A program made the translations under genes and the position numbers. DNA of 8,780 nt from an uncultured bacterium (GTDB taxonomy: Bacteria; Spirochaetota; Brevinematia; DTOW01), in the NCBI GenBank assembly GCA_937928175.1, contig CALFVP010000051.1, positions 1 to 8,780 on the forward strand. Direction: 5' to 3'. Below, in pieces: positions 1 to 6,747 of the stretch; the stretch's first letter is position 1; every line of letters starts with the position of its first letter. Under the pieces are notes generated by a model, which was not told where the DNA came from, did no database searches, and was given only the letters and a program-made list of their open reading frames with translations.

Positions 1-261
1 AAAAGGTAAGTAAGAAAAAAACTTTCCAAGAATAGCAAATATTGGATAACCAGACGGATGTGGAGCACCAAAAGAATAAGTTGTTGTTGCTAATTCTCCG
101 TGATCACCAGCAGCAACTGAAGGAGTTAAAGTAAGAACGTAATTTATAAAAACCACTAAAAAAACACCTAAACCTATAAAAAAATCTCTAAGCCTATAAC
201 GGTAAAATTCGTAACTTCGATAAACATCCTCAGAAATAAAAGGATTAACAAACTTATTCAT
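1..261 (-). CDS. DUF2723 (TMEM260-like) membrane protein, N-terminal part
   Basis: Only the first 87 codons are inside the window; the frame is open to position 1. The start is ATG at 259-261, with a perfect AGGAGG six bases upstream. After a polar, charged N-terminus (residues 1-27) comes a membrane helix (about 28-44). The conserved block follows at about 45-80, with LTPSVAAGDHGELATTT and then GAPHPSGYPIFAILGK. This is the signature of DUF2723 proteins: an acidic first outer loop (GDHGE) followed by HPxGYP. The family, which includes eukaryotic TMEM260, consists of GT-C-fold multi-membrane proteins related to protein O-mannosyltransferases; the transferase role here is inferred from the family. 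The gene is 66 bases after mreD and has its own promoter, so it is probably transcribed separately. The rest of the protein, usually several hundred residues with many helices, lies off the left edge. Confidence 0.85.
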   Translation of the reverse strand, partial: MNKFVNPFISEDVYRSYEFYRYRLRDFFIGLGVFLVVFINYVLTLTPSVAAGDHGELATTTYSFGAPHPSGYPIFAILGKFFSYLPF

Positions 262-267
262 TAATTT

Positions 268-273
268 CCTCCT
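268..273 (-). promoter_or_regulatory. Ribosome binding site AGGAGG of the DUF2723 gene
   Basis: AGGAGG on the minus strand lies six bases before the ATG at 261. It is the only full-consensus Shine-Dalgarno site in the window and fixes the start of the DUF2723 protein. Confidence 0.85.
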
Positions 274-283
274 ATTGCTCTAA

Positions 284-312
284 ATTATAAAAACAAACTT
301 CATACATCTCAA
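284..312 (-). promoter_or_regulatory. Sigma70-type promoter for the DUF2723 gene
   Basis: On the minus strand a TTGAGA box (307-312) is followed after exactly 17 bases by a consensus TATAAT box (284-289). Transcription would start near 277, giving a leader of about 16 bases that contains the AGGAGG site. It lies in the gap between the mreD stop and the DUF2723 start. This is the best promoter match in the window. No transcript evidence is available, and AT-rich DNA produces some matches by chance, but the combination of boxes, spacing and position is convincing. Confidence 0.7.
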
Positions 313-327
313 ATTTAAATACAAAAC

Positions 328-819
328 TTAAATTTCCATGTAGTACTCTTTATGCAAAAGACTAACAATTTTATTTGAAACCCAACTCATAGGAAAAGCT
401 AAAACAAAATTTAAAGCTCCTTCTACAAACATTGAAATATACCATTCACCTAAAGAAATACTCCTAAAAACTAAACTCAACACAAACATAACGAAATAGT
501 TTACTATAGTAGCAAAAAACGAAACTATAGGCACAGTAAATGGCATTTCAAATATAAACACTATTTTAAAAAATTCTACACTTAGAGCAACCGTTGAAAA
601 ACTTAACGAATGAGTACCAATGTACGACCCAGAAAGAATATCCACACATAACCCTAAAATGGCACCTAAAACTATCCCTTGAGATACCCCAACTTTAAAC
701 GAATAGTAAACGATAAATATAACAATCAAATTCGGAAAGAAACCGAAAACTTTAAACTGTGGTAACGTCTGAAGTACTATGATAATAGCTATTATCAAAA
801 TAGCCCAAAATTTCTTCAT
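328..819 (-). CDS. mreD: Rod shape-determining protein MreD
   Basis: This small inner-membrane protein of 163 residues has the usual MreD length. It has a helix at 5-18, the family-like segment FFPNLIVIFIVYYSFKVG (27-44), a glycine-rich helix with GAILGLCVDILSG (52-64), and further helices around 75-90, 98-118 and 131-150. The D-x-LSG patch followed by IGTHSLSF is typical of MreD. In the family, MreD works with MreB, MreC, RodA and PBP2 in the elongasome that directs sidewall peptidoglycan synthesis. The gene starts only 4 bases after the atpA stop with no clear Shine-Dalgarno site, so its translation is probably coupled to atpA. It is unusual that neither mreB nor mreC is beside it. The call rests on hydropathy and short motifs; another small membrane protein is less likely. 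Confidence 0.82.
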   Translation of the reverse strand: MKKFWAILIIAIIIVLQTLPQFKVFGFFPNLIVIFIVYYSFKVGVSQGIVLGAILGLCVDILSGSYIGTHSLSFSTVALSVEFFKIVFIFEMPFTVPIVSFFATIVNYFVMFVLSLVFRSISLGEWYISMFVEGALNFVLAFPMSWVSNKIVSLLHKEYYMEI

Positions 820-823
820 AAAG

Positions 824-2617
824 TTACGAGTATTTTTCTTTCATACTTTCTACTTCTCTAACCAAATTTTTTTCTATCTCATCTATAATTTCAATCTGGT
901 CGTTAGGAACCTCTATTTTCATCCTCATTATTTCAGAAATTACTTTCATATTCTGTATTTCACTAACTGGCACTTTGTAATTTACAACTAGCTCATGAGT
1001 TAAATCGTACAATGTAAGTATCAATTTAGCCATTTTTATCTGTTTTTGTGGTGAACAATAAGAATCAATTTTATCGTAAGCAACTTGCTGTAAGAAACCA
1101 ACTTTTATTACTCTTGCTATCTCAAGAATTAACCTTTCGGACTGAGGCAGAGCATCAAGTCCCACAATTTTAACGATTTTCTGTAATCTATCCTCTCTTA
1201 TAAGAATATCCATTATTCTTTGTCTTACGTTTTTATAATCTGGATCAACTTTACTCCACCATTCTGCTACCGTATCTACGTAAAAACTATAACTTTGCAT
1301 CCAGTTTATAGATGGGAAATGCCTTTGACTAGCAAGAGATTTATCCAGAGCCCAGAAACACTTAGTAAACCTTTTAGTATTTTGTGTGACAGGTTCAGAG
1401 AAATCTCCGCCAGCAGGAGAAACTGCACCTATTATAGTCAGAGATCCTTTTAAGTTATTCAAAGTTTCAACGAAACCTGCTCTTTCATAGAAAGCTGCAA
1501 GTCTTGAACCAAGGTAAGCAGGAAAACCTTCCTCAGCTGGCATCTCTTCCAACCTACCGGAAAGCTCTCTTAAAGCTTCAGCCCACCTACTTGTAGAATC
1601 TGCCATCAAAGCAACGTTATACCCCATGTCTCTAAAGTATTCCCCTATAGTTATACCTGTATATATTGAAGCTTCTCTTGCGGTAACTGGCATATTAGAA
1701 GTATTGGCAATAATAACAGTTCTCTCCATAAGAGGTTTACCAGTTTTTGGATCAACCAACTTAGGAAAATCTTCCAAAACTTCGGTTATTTCGTTTCCTC
1801 TTTCTCCACAACCAACGTATATTATTATATCTGCATCGGACCACCTAGCAAGCTGATGCTGAGTAACAGTTTTTCCAGTACCAAACCCACCAGGTATCGA
1901 TGCTGTTCCACCCCTTGCAATCGGAAATAGAAAATCTATGACCCTTTGACCAGTAAACATAGCTTCAGAAGGAATGTATTTACTGTTAAAAGGTCTAGCT
2001 ACCTTAACAGGCCACTTATGATACATCTTAAGCTCTTGTCTTCCTAAAACTGGATCATCAAGCACACATACAATATCATCAACTCTGTATTCCCCTTCTT
2101 TTGCAATGAAAACAACTTTACCAGCTTTATCAGGTGGTACAATTATTCTATGTACTATTCTTGATGTTTCAGGTACTTCACCTATTATTGCACCACCTCG
2201 CAAAATATCACCTTCACTAACACAAGGTTTAAAGCTCCATTTTCTTTCCCTATTAAGAGAAGGTAAATCTACACCTCTAGGAATAAATATACCATACTCG
2301 TATATCTCATCCAAAGGTCTCTGAATACCGTCGTATATCTTTGAAAGTAACCCAGGACCTAACTCAACAGATAAAGGTTCACCAGTACCATAAACAAAAT
2401 CCCCAGGTTTAACACCAGAAGTATTCTCGTATATCTGTACAATAGCTTTATCACCAGAAAGAGATATAACCTCTCCTATAAGAAGCTCTTTAGAAACTTT
2501 AACAACTTCCATCATCTTAAGATTTCTAACATCCTTCACTATAGCAATAGGACCGTTTATCTCCTCAATAACACCAACAACATTCTCCAAAATCTTACTT
2601 ACAATAACTTCAGACAT
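824..2617 (-). CDS. atpA: V/A-type ATP synthase subunit A (catalytic)
   Basis: This is the 597-residue catalytic A subunit, of normal length for the family. The N-terminal barrel spans about 11-80 and includes the IYENTSG motif (62-68). A non-homologous region typical of A subunits, with GRQELKMYHKWPV, ends near 204. The P-loop GGFGTGKT is at 243-250, the catalytic glutamate is in GCGERGNE (E272), and the Walker B aspartate is D340 in LMADSTSRWAEALRE. LSGRLEEMPAEEGFPAYL follows (352-369), then a helical C-terminal domain. No key residue is missing. The enzyme couples ATP hydrolysis or synthesis to H+ or Na+ movement at the membrane; the GGFGTGKT P-loop form fits spirochaete/chlamydia-like bacterial V-ATPases. 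The start ATG at 2617 has GGGAGAA at 2622-2628. None of the other subunits (B, D, E, I, K) is next to it: mreD follows and trpF is divergent. That placement is unusual. Confidence 0.97.
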   Translation of the reverse strand: MSEVIVSKILENVVGVIEEINGPIAIVKDVRNLKMMEVVKVSKELLIGEVISLSGDKAIVQIYENTSGVKPGDFVYGTGEPLSVELGPGLLSKIYDGIQRPLDEIYEYGIFIPRGVDLPSLNRERKWSFKPCVSEGDILRGGAIIGEVPETSRIVHRIIVPPDKAGKVVFIAKEGEYRVDDIVCVLDDPVLGRQELKMYHKWPVKVARPFNSKYIPSEAMFTGQRVIDFLFPIARGGTASIPGGFGTGKTVTQHQLARWSDADIIIYVGCGERGNEITEVLEDFPKLVDPKTGKPLMERTVIIANTSNMPVTAREASIYTGITIGEYFRDMGYNVALMADSTSRWAEALRELSGRLEEMPAEEGFPAYLGSRLAAFYERAGFVETLNNLKGSLTIIGAVSPAGGDFSEPVTQNTKRFTKCFWALDKSLASQRHFPSINWMQSYSFYVDTVAEWWSKVDPDYKNVRQRIMDILIREDRLQKIVKIVGLDALPQSERLILEIARVIKVGFLQQVAYDKIDSYCSPQKQIKMAKLILTLYDLTHELVVNYKVPVSEIQNMKVISEIMRMKIEVPNDQIEIIDEIEKNLVREVESMKEKYS

Positions 2618-2621
2618 AAAA

Positions 2622-2628
2622 TTCTCCC
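2622..2628 (-). promoter_or_regulatory. Ribosome binding site of atpA
   Basis: GGGAGAA on the minus strand, about five bases before the ATG at 2617, supports that start. I saw no convincing -35/-10 pair in the 110-base gap shared with divergent trpF; the nearest is TTGAAA with a poor TATGAA only 15 bases away. Confidence 0.7.
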
Positions 2629-2727
2629 GTAAGTTATTTTCATAAATAAATCAAACTCTTTTCAAATTTAAAAACAAACTAATCGTAAAAGTTGTTTTTA
2701 AAAATTAAGTTAATACACCATTCTAGA

Positions 2728-3384
2728 ATGAAAATAAAGTTCTGCGGGTTTACAAAAGTAGAAGATATAGAGTTTGCGATAAAACTAAACGTGGATTTTC
2801 AGGGAATTGTATTCTTTAGCCAAAGCAAAAGGTTTGTACCTATTGAATTTTTCGACAATATAGCAAAAAGAATAACAAACGGTAACTTTGTAGGTGTTTT
2901 TGTAAACGAAAGTATAGAAAAAGTAATAAACTTAGCAAAAAAGTACAATTTTAGATTTGTACAATTACACGGTGATGAAGATGAAAATTACACAAAAAAA
3001 GTTTTAAACGAAGGAATAAACGTTATAAAAGCTTTCAGAATCAAAGACCAAAACGACATACCAAAGATAAAAGAAACCCCATCAGAGTTCATTTTAATTG
3101 ATTCTTTCGTTGAAGGACAGTACGGTGGAACAGGAAAAACCATAGAATTTGACTTAATCGAAAACGTGATATCTTACAATTCTAAAATATGTAACAAAAA
3201 AATATTTCTTTCTGGGGGAATAAACTTAAAAAACATCGATAAAGTAATGGAAAACTTCGGCAAATACATCTACGCTATAGACCTCTCAAGTGGTATAGAA
3301 AAAACCTCAGGTATAAAAGATCACAAACTTATGGAAGAAATATACAATAAATTCAAAAACTTCAAACTAAATAACTTTCTCTAA
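2728..3384 (+). CDS. trpF: Phosphoribosylanthranilate isomerase TrpF
   Basis: TrpF catalyses the Amadori rearrangement of N-(5-phosphoribosyl)anthranilate to CdRP in tryptophan synthesis. From ATG 2728 the protein has 218 residues, a normal single-domain (beta-alpha)8 barrel. Visible motifs are the catalytic Cys6 in KFCGFT (usually CGIT or CGLT), GVFVN (56-60), QLHGDE (79-84), IKAFR (100-104), catalytic Asp125 in ILIDS, phosphate-binding YGGTGKT (132-138), LSGGIN (161-166) and DLSSGIE (185-191). The frame stays open upstream to a TTG at 2692, but those 12 codons do not resemble the family, so I start at MKIKFCG. There is no clear Shine-Dalgarno site. No other trp gene is nearby. The last 18 bases overlap the end of purQ on the opposite strand. 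Confidence 0.95.
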   Translation: MKIKFCGFTKVEDIEFAIKLNVDFQGIVFFSQSKRFVPIEFFDNIAKRITNGNFVGVFVNESIEKVINLAKKYNFRFVQLHGDEDENYTKKVLNEGINVIKAFRIKDQNDIPKIKETPSEFILIDSFVEGQYGGTGKTIEFDLIENVISYNSKICNKKIFLSGGINLKNIDKVMENFGKYIYAIDLSSGIEKTSGIKDHKLMEEIYNKFKNFKLNNFL

Positions 3385-4071
3385 AGAATCGTAAATTAAA
3401 CCTTCTAATATTGATTTACCATCAGTTGAACCTAGTATCTCTTCAGAAGCTCTTTCTGGGTGTGGCATCATACCTAAAACGTTTTTATTCTTGTTTAGTA
3501 CACCAGCTATGTTATAAATCGAACCGTTAGGATTAAACTCCTCACTAACTACACCAAACTTATCACAATACTGAAAAGCTACCTGATCATTATCCAAAAC
3601 TTCCTTAAGCGCATCCTCCGTTAAGTAATAGTTACCCTCACCATGAGCAATAGGAATATACAAAACTTGATCTTTCTTATACTTTCTTGTAAATATTGTT
3701 TTATTGTTTACAACTTTTATGTAATGAAATTTGCAAACAAACCTTAAATTTTTGTTTCTTAAGAAAGCACCAGGCAATAAATCAGCTTCAACCAATATCT
3801 GAAAACCGTTACATATACCTAAAACTGGGTACCCCTTAGCAGCAAGATTCTTTACTTCTTTCATAACTGGTGAAAATTTAGCCAATCCTCCTGCCCTTAG
3901 GTAATCCCCATAAGAAAACCCACCAGGTAACACAACAGCACTCAAATCAGATAAATCCGTCTCATTATGCCAAACGTACCTAACATCAGCATTCAAAACA
4001 TTCCTTACAACATGAAAAACATCAACATCACAATTAACTCCCGGAAAAACAATAACTCCTACCTTCTTCAT
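3367..4071 (-). CDS. purQ: Phosphoribosylformylglycinamidine synthase subunit PurQ
   Basis: PurQ is the glutaminase subunit of FGAM synthase, which converts FGAR to FGAM in purine synthesis using ammonia from glutamine. At 234 residues it matches the stand-alone PurQ class, which acts with PurS and a small PurL. It is a class I glutamine amidotransferase: VIVFPGVNCDVD near the N-terminus, LPGGFSYGDYLRAGG (48-62), nucleophile Cys87 in GICNGFQ, and His204 and Glu206 in MPHPERA. The triad is complete. The gene is 59 bases downstream of yggT with a possible promoter in that gap; only a weak GAG precedes the ATG. purS and purL are not in the window. The TAG stop lies inside the 3' end of trpF on the other strand, and I see no terminator hairpin between the two genes. 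Confidence 0.97.
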   Translation of the reverse strand: MKKVGVIVFPGVNCDVDVFHVVRNVLNADVRYVWHNETDLSDLSAVVLPGGFSYGDYLRAGGLAKFSPVMKEVKNLAAKGYPVLGICNGFQILVEADLLPGAFLRNKNLRFVCKFHYIKVVNNKTIFTRKYKKDQVLYIPIAHGEGNYYLTEDALKEVLDNDQVAFQYCDKFGVVSEEFNPNGSIYNIAGVLNKNKNVLGMMPHPERASEEILGSTDGKSILEGLIYDSLEKVI

Positions 4072-4085
4072 AAAACTCTACAGAA

Positions 4086-4115
4086 ATTATAAACAATACC
4101 AAAAACATCTATAAA
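4086..4115 (-). promoter_or_regulatory. Possible promoter for purQ
   Basis: On the minus strand a consensus TATAAT (4086-4091) is preceded, 18 bases upstream, by TTTATA (4110-4115), four of six matches to a -35 box. It sits in the 59-base gap between yggT and purQ and would give a leader of under 10 bases. The -10 box is good and the -35 is weak, so it could be chance in AT-rich DNA. If real, purQ can be expressed independently of the kinase unit. Confidence 0.4.
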
Positions 4116-4130
4116 CTTTCTTAAAGAACC

Positions 4131-4460
4131 TCAAATCGTTAAATTTATTTTAACTATTACCATGTACAAAACTTCAAGAAAAATAAACAACCAAAGCACA
4201 GACAAATCAAAAAAACCTATTCTCGACGGTAAATTGTTTCTTATAAAACTCAAAGGTGGTTCTGTTATCTGGTAAATAAACAAAAAAACCTTTGAGCTAG
4301 ATATACCTGGATTAAACATAATCACCCATGAAAATATAACCCTTATAAAAAGTATAAACTCGTAAACCCTTATAAAATTAGCAACAAAGTTTAAAAACGT
4401 CTTCAATACAAAAGCGTAGTCCATGAGAAAATTATTAAACCACAAAAACCTTTCTTTCAA
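4131..4460 (-). CDS. yggT: YggT family membrane protein
   Basis: YggT/Ycf19 proteins are small two-helix inner-membrane proteins of uncertain role, often linked to cell division, envelope or osmotic functions. The family core is clear: IRVIFSWVIMFNPG (39-52), then FIYQITEPPLSFIRNNLP (61-78), GFFDLS (82-87) and a second helix (88-106). The usual form is IRxxLSW...LYxxTxPxLxPIRxxLPxxGxxDLSP. The first helix is about 24-48. The start is uncertain. I use TTG at 4460, whose bases overlap the kinase TGA stop as TTGA, a coupled arrangement; an internal ATG at 4422-4424 (Met13) would give 97 residues, nearer the family length. Neither has a good Shine-Dalgarno site. It is probably cotranscribed with the kinase. 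Confidence 0.85.
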   Translation of the reverse strand: MKERFLWFNNFLMDYAFVLKTFLNFVANFIRVYEFILFIRVIFSWVIMFNPGISSSKVFLFIYQITEPPLSFIRNNLPSRIGFFDLSVLWLFIFLEVLYMVIVKINLTI

Positions 4461-6076
4461 TTTATTGGTAGTTCTATAAAAAATTCTGAGCCTTGACCTA
4501 CTTCTGATTCAAAGTAAAGTTTCCCCCCATGGTTTAAAACTATGGTTTCAACTATGGACAATCCCAGACCACTACCTGACTTTTTCGTTGTAATGTACGG
4601 TTTTAGAATCTTATCTTTCATTTCGTCTGGTATTCCAGTTCCGTAATCTCTAACACTTATAACTACAATATTTTGCCTTCTACTAAACTTTACCGTTACC
4701 TTGTTAGATATACCTACCGAAGCTTCAATACCGTTTTTTATAAGGTTTATCAAACATTGTTTAATCTGGTCTCTATCTGCAAAAATTGTATCATCCCCGT
4801 CTAAAATAAACTCTATTTCAACATTTTGGTCTGAAAACAATTCTCTTAAACTTTCTACCAAATCTGAAAATTTAAAATACGTAGGCTTTGGTTGTGGTAT
4901 TTTAGAAAAGTTTGAAAGTTGTGTTACAAGGTTATCAATTCTATCTATCTCTTCCAATATTAAATTTAGAGAAGAAGATAATTTATCTTTTAACTTAGGA
5001 TCATCTAGGTTTAAAAGTAACTTTTGAACTAAAAGTTTTATTGGAGTTAAGGGGTTTTTTATTTCATGTGCTACTTTTCTAGCTATATCTCTCCATAATT
5101 CCATTTTTTCCATCTTGCTTGTCCTATACTGTGCTTCTAAAAGTTTTAATACCATTTTATTAAACTCTTCTATTAAAATTTTTATTTCATCCAACGCACC
5201 TTTTTCAGAAACTGTGTAATTAAGGTTTCCTTTAGATACCTCAACCATACCTTTACTTAAATTAGAAATTCCCCTAGAAACATACTCAGAAAACATGTAC
5301 CCTGCCAAAATAGAAGCAAAAATTGACGGAATATTCAAAAGCAAAATTATTATAAGGAAATACTTACCAAATACCTCGTAAAACAAAAATTCAACGCTAC
5401 TGGAAATCTGAAGTATCTTAGATAACCCATTTTTAACATTGTAAGTCATATCATCCATCTTAACGTAAGATAATTTAATCTTACTTTCTTTCCTAAAAGA
5501 AAAAACAAACTCTTCACCATCGACTACAATTGTACTTTGTCCCTCAAAAGAAGGATACAACTTTATAACCTCAATTATACTACTCAAAACTTTATCACTA
5601 GGTAATACTCCATAATCAATACTCACAACACTTATACCTTCGAACCTACCACCATCCAAGGATAACTTTAACTTATAAAAAGTATCCTTATACCTAGTTG
5701 AAAGTTTTTTCATCAAATCTTTAGATATATCAGAAATTTTCTCACCATCCTTCGACTCATTAGCCATTTTTAAAGCATTTATAGTCGAAACAAACATGGA
5801 AGACAAAATTACATTCGATATAATACTTACAAACAAAAACAAAGCTATTAACCTTAACCTTATCCTTGAACCTAATTTTCTATAAAAAAAATCTCTAAAA
5901 GACTTTACAACTAACATTAAGGAAGTAATAAAAGACAAAGTTATCGAAAAAGAAATAAACAAGTTTAACCCTTTACCGATTGTACCAAAGAAAAAAGAAT
6001 ACAACCACTCCGAAACAAACACAGATAACACTAAAGAAATAAAAACTACTAACAAAAATACAACTACCCTTTTCAT
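4457..6076 (-). CDS. ntrY: NtrY-like sensor histidine kinase
   Basis: This membrane sensor kinase has 539 residues. Two hydrophobic helices (about 4-26 and 38-58) and a third (75-97) lead to an outer domain of about 135 residues (99-235) with no clear family match. A fourth helix (238-262) is followed by a HAMP linker (about 262-315), a HisKA domain with phospho-acceptor His337 in VAHEIKNPLTPIKL, and an ATPase domain: N box NLIKNGIEAS (444-453), G1 DYGTGIP (478-484), F box KPYITTK (492-498), G2 GSGLGLSIV (501-509). All catalytic motifs are intact. HEIKNPLTPI and four N-terminal helices are typical of NtrY, but typical NtrY proteins also have a PAS domain between HAMP and HisKA, and there is no room for one here. 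The gene starts 2 bases after the DUF4390 stop without a Shine-Dalgarno site. No response regulator (NtrX) is in the window, so the signal and target are unknown. Confidence 0.92.
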   Translation of the reverse strand: MKRVVVFLLVVFISLVLSVFVSEWLYSFFFGTIGKGLNLFISFSITLSFITSLMLVVKSFRDFFYRKLGSRIRLRLIALFLFVSIISNVILSSMFVSTINALKMANESKDGEKISDISKDLMKKLSTRYKDTFYKLKLSLDGGRFEGISVVSIDYGVLPSDKVLSSIIEVIKLYPSFEGQSTIVVDGEEFVFSFRKESKIKLSYVKMDDMTYNVKNGLSKILQISSSVEFLFYEVFGKYFLIIILLLNIPSIFASILAGYMFSEYVSRGISNLSKGMVEVSKGNLNYTVSEKGALDEIKILIEEFNKMVLKLLEAQYRTSKMEKMELWRDIARKVAHEIKNPLTPIKLLVQKLLLNLDDPKLKDKLSSSLNLILEEIDRIDNLVTQLSNFSKIPQPKPTYFKFSDLVESLRELFSDQNVEIEFILDGDDTIFADRDQIKQCLINLIKNGIEASVGISNKVTVKFSRRQNIVVISVRDYGTGIPDEMKDKILKPYITTKKSGSGLGLSIVETIVLNHGGKLYFESEVGQGSEFFIELPIN

Positions 6077-6078
6077 AA

Positions 6079-6696
6079 TTACTTTATAAAAAATACTTCA
6101 GAAAAAGAAATACCAGTTTCATAGTTTCTTATACCTAAAAGAGAAGCTATTATATTAAGAGGTGGTTTTACATTCATATACACTATTCTTGCCCTTGATG
6201 CTATAAAAAACTCTGTATCTTCGTAAATCTCCGTAAAATCGGGGTTGTTCCTAAGACTAAGTAAACTTATTCTTACAAGCAAAGGATAAAAAAGAGTATC
6301 AAACATACTCTCTAACGACTTAAAAGTTCTAAACAAATGGTTGTTGAATATTACATAACTTTCAGTTGTAAAATCGTAAGTTATTTTGTAGTAAAAACTT
6401 ACGTTAGTTATCTCAGTTTGAATGTTAAGTATTCCAAAATCTTTTCTTATCAGCTTAACATCAACAAAAAGAGTTACTTCTAAATTCTTTTTTAGTATTT
6501 CACTAATCTTAGAAGTTGGCAAATTCTCCAAAAATAACATAACAATTACATTACTCTCACTCTTATCGTAAAATACATTCGGTTTAGAAACAACAAAAGA
6601 AAAAGACTCAAAAGGAAAAATAAACAATAAAATAACTATTAAAAACCTTACTAAAACCACAAAGTATTTATAACAGATAAAATTCTCACAATTCAA
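6079..6696 (-). CDS. DUF4390-like exported protein
   Basis: The 205 residues begin with a hydrophobic signal or anchor segment (about 13-34, FVVLVRFLIVILLFIFPF), so the rest probably lies outside the inner membrane. The body follows the DUF4390 layout as I remember it: EILKKNLEVTLFVDVKLIRK (66-85), KITYDFTTESYVIFNN (104-119), FRTFKSLESMFD (122-133) and a C-terminal RARIVYMNVKPPLNIIASLLG (168-188). In betaproteobacteria DUF4390 genes lie directly upstream of ntrY, and here the next gene is an NtrY-like kinase 2 bases away, which supports the call. The start is uncertain: TTG at 6696 opens the frame, while GTG at 6658-6660 would give a more compact signal sequence; neither has a clear Shine-Dalgarno site. 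The function is unknown; a role in signal input to the kinase is an inference from the pairing. Confidence 0.72.
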   Translation of the reverse strand: MNCENFICYKYFVVLVRFLIVILLFIFPFESFSFVVSKPNVFYDKSESNVIVMLFLENLPTSKISEILKKNLEVTLFVDVKLIRKDFGILNIQTEITNVSFYYKITYDFTTESYVIFNNHLFRTFKSLESMFDTLFYPLLVRISLLSLRNNPDFTEIYEDTEFFIASRARIVYMNVKPPLNIIASLLGIRNYETGISFSEVFFIK

Positions 6697-6747
6697 ATTA
6701 TTTCAAAAACATAGAAATTCGAAATTTACCTAAATTAAAATTTCCAT

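Noticed and set aside
779..991. Plus-strand open frame opposite atpA and mreD, and similar plus-strand frames at 1220-1453, 1626-1856, 2106-2324, 4701-5027 and 7754-8068.
   Set aside because: All lie antisense to well-supported genes, their translations resemble no family I know, and they have no separate signals.
2692..2727. Upstream TTG start that would add 12 residues to TrpF.
   Set aside because: The added residues have no counterpart in the family, which begins right at the MKIKFCG strand; ATG at 2728 is the better start.
6697..6747. Divergent promoters between gph and the DUF4390 gene.
   Set aside because: Some promoter must be near here, but no -35/-10 pair with acceptable spacing stands out from the AT-rich background, so I do not annotate one.
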